From positions 17,570-81,569 of the forward strand of contig JABXIS010000036.1 of the NCBI GenBank assembly GCA_013372975.1: a DNA stretch of 64,000 nucleotides, given 5' to 3'. The translations under genes were made by a program, and so were the position numbers. The notes under the pieces are model-generated. The model did no database searches. It had not been told where the DNA came from and worked only from the letters and a program-made list of their open reading frames with translations. This DNA is from Alphaproteobacteria bacterium. GTDB lineage: Bacteria > Pseudomonadota > Alphaproteobacteria > Sphingomonadales > Kordiimonadaceae. Positions 61,080 through 64,000 of this stretch are shown piece by piece; position 1 is the stretch's first letter; every line of letters starts with the position of its first letter.

Positions 61080-63329
61080 ATGACGACACATCCTGAGTTT
61101 AGTGAAAACATCATCGAGGCCCCGTTCGCGAATGCTCTCAGCGAACGCTACCTCGCGTACGCCCTTTCCACCATCATGTCGCGGTCCTTGCCCGATGTAC
61201 GAGATGGCCTCAAGCCCGTGCATAGGCGCCTTCTGTATGCCATGCGGCTTCTGAAGCTTGACCCGAAAACAGGCTACAAAAAATGTGCCCGTGTGGTTGG
61301 GGATGTTATCGGTAAATACCACCCGCACGGTGACCAGGCGGTGTATGACGCCATGGTGCGCCTGGCACAGGATTTTTCTGTGCGATTCCCACTCGTGGAC
61401 GGGCAGGGCAACTTTGGTAACATTGACGGCGATAATGCGGCTGCGATGCGGTATACCGAAGCGCGCCTGACCGAAGTGGCGGCCATCTTGATGGATGGTC
61501 TTGAAGAAGACGCTGTCGATTTCCGCCCCACCTATGATGGCGAAGACGCGGAACCACTGGTGTTCCCGGGCGCATTCCCGAACCTGCTGGCGAACGGGTC
61601 TTCCGGTATCGCTGTGGGTATGGCAACCAACATTCCGCCCCACAATGTGGGTGAACTGGTGGATGGCTTGCAGCTTCTCATTGAGGCGCGGCGCAACCCG
61701 GCCCGAGAAGTTACGGTTTCCGACCTTCTGGACCGCATTCCGGGCCCTGATTTCCCAACCGGTGGACAGGTGGTGGAAAACCGCGAAACCATCCTTCATG
61801 CCTATGAAACCGGCCGTGGCAGCCTGCGTGTGCGTGCCCGCTGGGAAAAGGAAGAGCTTCCGCGCGGCCTCTATAACATCGTGATCACGGAAATCCCGTA
61901 TCAGGTGCAGAAATCCAAGCTGATTGAAAAGATCGCCGAACTGATTGGTGACAAGAAGCTGCCGATCCTTACGGATGTGCGCGACGAATCAGCCGAAGAT
62001 ATCCGCATCGTGCTGGAGCCCAAGAACCGTACGGTTGACGAGAAGGTTCTGATGGAAAGCCTCTACAAGTTCACGGAACTTGAGACGCGTTTCTCCCTCA
62101 ATATGAACGTGATCGGTCTTGATAACCGTCCGCGCGTTCAGTCATTGAAAGAAATCCTGGACAGTTTCCTCGATCACCAGATTGAAGTTTTGCTGCGCCG
62201 CAACCGTTACCGTCTTGAGAAGATCGAGCGCCGCCTCGAAATCCTGTCTGGTTATCTGATTGCTTATCTGAACCTTGACGAGGTGATCCGCATCATCCGG
62301 GAAGAGGATGACGCCAAGGCAAGCCTGATGAGCACTTTCAAGCTTACAGAAAATCAGGCTGAAGCGATCCTGAACATGCGGCTGCGGGCTCTCAGGAAGC
62401 TTGAGGAAATGGAAATCCGCACCGAGCATTCCAAGCTTGAAGACGAGCGCTCCCAAATCCTTGCGCTGTTGGGTAGTGAAGAGCTTCAGTGGATTGCCGT
62501 GGGTGACAAGCTGGGTGATATCAAGGAGCGTTTCGGTCCCGAAACAGAGCTTGGCAAGCGCCGTACCCGTTTTGGCGATGCGCCAACGGCGGAAGTTGTT
62601 CCCCTGGAAGCCATGATCGAGAAAGAACCGATCACGGTGGTATGCTCCAAACGCGGCTGGATCAGGGCGCTGAAAGGCCATGTGAAAGCAGAGGAAGAGC
62701 TCAAGTACAAAGAAGGGGATGAAGAACGGTTCCGTTTCCATGCCCAGACTACTGACAAAATCTTCCTCTTCGCCACGAACGGCAAGGTTTATACGCTAGG
62801 TGCAGACAAACTGCCTGGTGGCCGGGGTAACGGAGAACCAGTCCGCCTGATGGTGGATATGGAAGCCAACGATGAGATCGTCGCGATCCTGCCATACCAG
62901 CCGGGCGGCAAACTGTTTGTGGCGTCGTCGATTGGCAAGGGCTTTATCGCAGAAGCTGATGCCGCTGTTGCCATGAAGAAAGGCGGTAAGCAGCTTCTTA
63001 ATGTTAAAGGCGATACCGTAGGTACCCACTGCATGCCGGTGAATGGCGACAGTGTTGCCGTGATCGGCGAGAACCGCAAGCTACTGGTGTTTGATCTTGA
63101 AGAGGTGCCAACGCTGGCGCGCGGGCAGGGGGTTACCCTCCAGCGCTACAAAGATGGCGGTATGTCTGATGTGATCATCTTCCACAAGGAAGAGGGCCTC
63201 ACATGGCCGATGGGAGGCACGTCTGATCGCTGGCGCACGGAAACAGAGCTTGCGCCTTGGACAGGCCGTAGGGGGAATGCCGGTCGTTTGCCACCAATGG
63301 GTTTCCCTAGGAACAACAAGTTCCGCTGA
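61080..63329 (+). CDS. parC: DNA topoisomerase IV subunit A
   Basis: A 749-residue type IIA subunit for chromosome decatenation. [55 protein letters not shown] and the catalytic tyrosine Y125 ([14 protein letters not shown]) are present. The C-terminal half has degenerate beta-propeller blades, shorter than in GyrA and without a clear GyrA box, which supports ParC. ATG 61074 lies two bases after the -10 box and 61080 seven bases after it; I chose 61080. At the E. coli Ser80 position it has Gln86. Confidence 0.95.
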   Translation: MTTHPEFSENIIEAPFANALSERYLAYALSTIMSRSLPDVRDGLKPVHRRLLYAMRLLKLDPKTGYKKCARVVGDVIGKYHPHGDQAVYDAMVRLAQDFSVRFPLVDGQGNFGNIDGDNAAAMRYTEARLTEVAAILMDGLEEDAVDFRPTYDGEDAEPLVFPGAFPNLLANGSSGIAVGMATNIPPHNVGELVDGLQLLIEARRNPAREVTVSDLLDRIPGPDFPTGGQVVENRETILHAYETGRGSLRVRARWEKEELPRGLYNIVITEIPYQVQKSKLIEKIAELIGDKKLPILTDVRDESAEDIRIVLEPKNRTVDEKVLMESLYKFTELETRFSLNMNVIGLDNRPRVQSLKEILDSFLDHQIEVLLRRNRYRLEKIERRLEILSGYLIAYLNLDEVIRIIREEDDAKASLMSTFKLTENQAEAILNMRLRALRKLEEMEIRTEHSKLEDERSQILALLGSEELQWIAVGDKLGDIKERFGPETELGKRRTRFGDAPTAEVVPLEAMIEKEPITVVCSKRGWIRALKGHVKAEEELKYKEGDEERFRFHAQTTDKIFLFATNGKVYTLGADKLPGGRGNGEPVRLMVDMEANDEIVAILPYQPGGKLFVASSIGKGFIAEADAAVAMKKGGKQLLNVKGDTVGTHCMPVNGDSVAVIGENRKLLVFDLEEVPTLARGQGVTLQRYKDGGMSDVIIFHKEEGLTWPMGGTSDRWRTETELAPWTGRRGNAGRLPPMGFPRNNKFR

Positions 63330-63365
63330 AGGGCTTGAAACGGCCCGGAGCCGATATAGCTTACG

Positions 63366-63400
63366 AAGGGTGCCCGGCCTTGGCTGCGGTGCCCTTTTTC
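63366..63400 (+). terminator. Intrinsic terminator of parC
   Basis: AAGGGTGCC (63366-63374) pairs with GGTGCCCTT (63388-63396), with two G-U pairs. Five T (63395-63399) and a further TTTT follow after a C. Confidence 0.8.
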
Positions 63401-63423
63401 TTTTGTAACTTCTGGGGGACGAG

Positions 63424-63834
63424 ATGAGCCTTGATCTGATGCGCCTGAACTTGCGGCGGTGGTATGATTTTGTAGAAACCCATGACGATAAGGCGCTGAG
63501 CGACATGCTTGCGGACGACGTAGTGTTTCATTCACCCGTGGTGCATACCCCGCAGGAAGGCAAAGCACTCACCTATATGTATCTTTCGGCGGCCGGGCGT
63601 GTGCTGGGGGGTGAGCATTTTCGCTATGTGGGTGAATATATGTCTGAAAACGGCGCGGTGCTTGAGTTTGTGACAGAGATTGACGGCGTACAGATTGATG
63701 GCATTGATATGATCACCTGGAATACGGATGGCCAGATCACTGAATTCAAGGTGATGCTCAGGCCCCTCAAGGCTGTGAACAAGGTCCACGACATGATGTT
63801 CCAGATGTTGCAGCAGATGCAGAAGGCGGGCTGA
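63424..63834 (+). CDS. NTF2/SnoaL-like family protein
   Basis: A 136-residue single-domain protein of the nuclear-transport-factor-2 / ketosteroid-isomerase fold. LNLRRWYDFVETHDDKALSD, MLADDVVFHSPVVHTPQEGK and GIDMITWNTDGQITEFKVML are typical of SnoaL-like members. The catalytic role is unknown; it could be an isomerase, hydrolase or binding protein. GGGGGACGAG precedes the ATG. Its stop codon lies in the loop of a hairpin. Confidence 0.87.
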   Translation: MSLDLMRLNLRRWYDFVETHDDKALSDMLADDVVFHSPVVHTPQEGKALTYMYLSAAGRVLGGEHFRYVGEYMSENGAVLEFVTEIDGVQIDGIDMITWNTDGQITEFKVMLRPLKAVNKVHDMMFQMLQQMQKAG

Positions 63835-63842
63835 CCCGCCTT
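63823..63842. terminator. Hairpin holding the NTF2-like gene stop codon
   Basis: AAGGCGGG (63823-63830) pairs with CCCGCCTT (63835-63842); the loop CTGA contains the stop TGA (63832-63834). No T-run follows, so termination is uncertain in either direction. Confidence 0.5.
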
Positions 63843-63868
63843 CCGGAATTACGACACAGTTTGCGGCC

Positions 63869-64000
63869 TTAGTAGGGCGCGCATGTCGTCGAACTGCTGG
63901 TGCTGCTGATGTCTTGTGGCACCTTCGTCTCCCAGTTGCCGCCATCATACAGATATCGGGTTTCCTGCCAGCCGCTCTGGCCATAGAATCCCTGGCCGCG
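63869..64000 (-). CDS. C-terminal part of an unknown, probably exported protein (cut by window edge)
   Basis: The minus strand is open from the window edge to a TAA at 63869, giving 43 residues: RGQGFYGQSGWQETRYLYDG then GNWETKVPQDISS and STSSSTTCAPY. The Gly/Tyr/Ser-rich composition and the late Cys look like a surface or secreted protein, but too little is present to name a family. It is convergent with the NTF2-like gene. Confidence 0.6.
   Translation of the reverse strand, partial: RGQGFYGQSGWQETRYLYDGGNWETKVPQDISSTSSSTTCAPY

Noticed and set aside
63532..63984. A 150-residue minus-strand frame opposite the NTF2-like gene.
   Set aside because: The NTF2-like gene has a strong ribosome site and domain; the true minus-strand gene ends at 63869 in another frame.
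1..64000. tRNA and rRNA genes, CRISPR arrays, insertion sequences, prophage or integrase.
   Set aside because: No cloverleaf, repeat-spacer series, transposase or integrase motif was seen in any gap or frame; a covariance-model scan would be needed for small RNAs.

Overview
This is a chromosomal segment of an alphaproteobacterium of mid GC content (about 53-55% by eye). The gene orders are alphaproteobacterial: dinB / DUF3572 gene / divK / pleD / rpmG, then pyrB / pyrC-like / plsY / dprA / topA / rnr, then ruvX opposite gatCAB, and folK / rpoZ / rsh / pyrE / DUF2062 gene / pdxJ / rnc / era / recO / parC. The signalling content and the many secreted peptidases would suit a marine free-living lineage such as Kordiimonadales. 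That placement is inference, because no rRNA gene is present.

Layout. 1-4.8 kb (minus): a cut-off N-acyltransferase (DUF482), glycerophosphodiester phosphodiesterase, a RidA protein, a diguanylate cyclase, DNA polymerase IV and a HAD hydrolase. 4.8-9.3 kb: DUF3572 gene, divK-pleD, a darcynin-like gene facing a TetR regulator, rpmG, and an HPt plus degenerate-receiver protein. 9.3-21.8 kb (minus, nearly unbroken): rnr, a palindromic interspersed repeat, topA, dprA, plsY, a dihydroorotase-like gene, pyrB, two GNAT enzymes, ruvX and a DUF3089 hydrolase. 21.9-25.9 kb (plus): a PAS_5 protein and gatCAB.

25.9-46.3 kb is the accessory part and is rich in envelope and exported proteins: a lone Tat-exported molybdopterin dehydrogenase subunit; a four-gene CsgG / small lipoprotein / DUF4810 / DUF799 operon; three glycine-zipper proteins, one extremely Arg/His-rich; a lipoprotein amidohydrolase; a soluble CBS-histidine kinase; an SDR; a large HEXXH metalloprotease; a membrane PAS-GGDEF protein; an M1 peptidase; and a four-EF-hand protein. 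46.5-64 kb returns to housekeeping: dapA, smpB, a cNMP-FHA fusion, a type 5 uracil-DNA glycosylase, a NYN protein, folK, rpoZ, rsh, pyrE, pdxJ, rnc, era, recO, a TrmB-like regulator with an S41 peptidase, parC, an NTF2-like protein and a cut-off gene.

Links between genes. Three diguanylate cyclases (2031-2735, pleD, 41780-42931) and DivK point to c-di-GMP and cell-cycle control, with no EAL or HD-GYP enzyme nearby. pyrB, pyrE and the pyrC-like gene cover pyrimidine synthesis. gatCAB, rpmG, smpB, rnr, rnc and era serve translation and RNA metabolism. Compact transcription units end in clear intrinsic terminators, several of them bidirectional between convergent genes. I found no tRNA, rRNA, CRISPR array, insertion sequence or prophage. 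The best candidate for a poorly described system is the CsgG-lipoprotein operon with the glycine-zipper proteins around it (28.3-35.2 kb). No intergenic stretch exceeds about 300 bases; the longest is 46266-46522.
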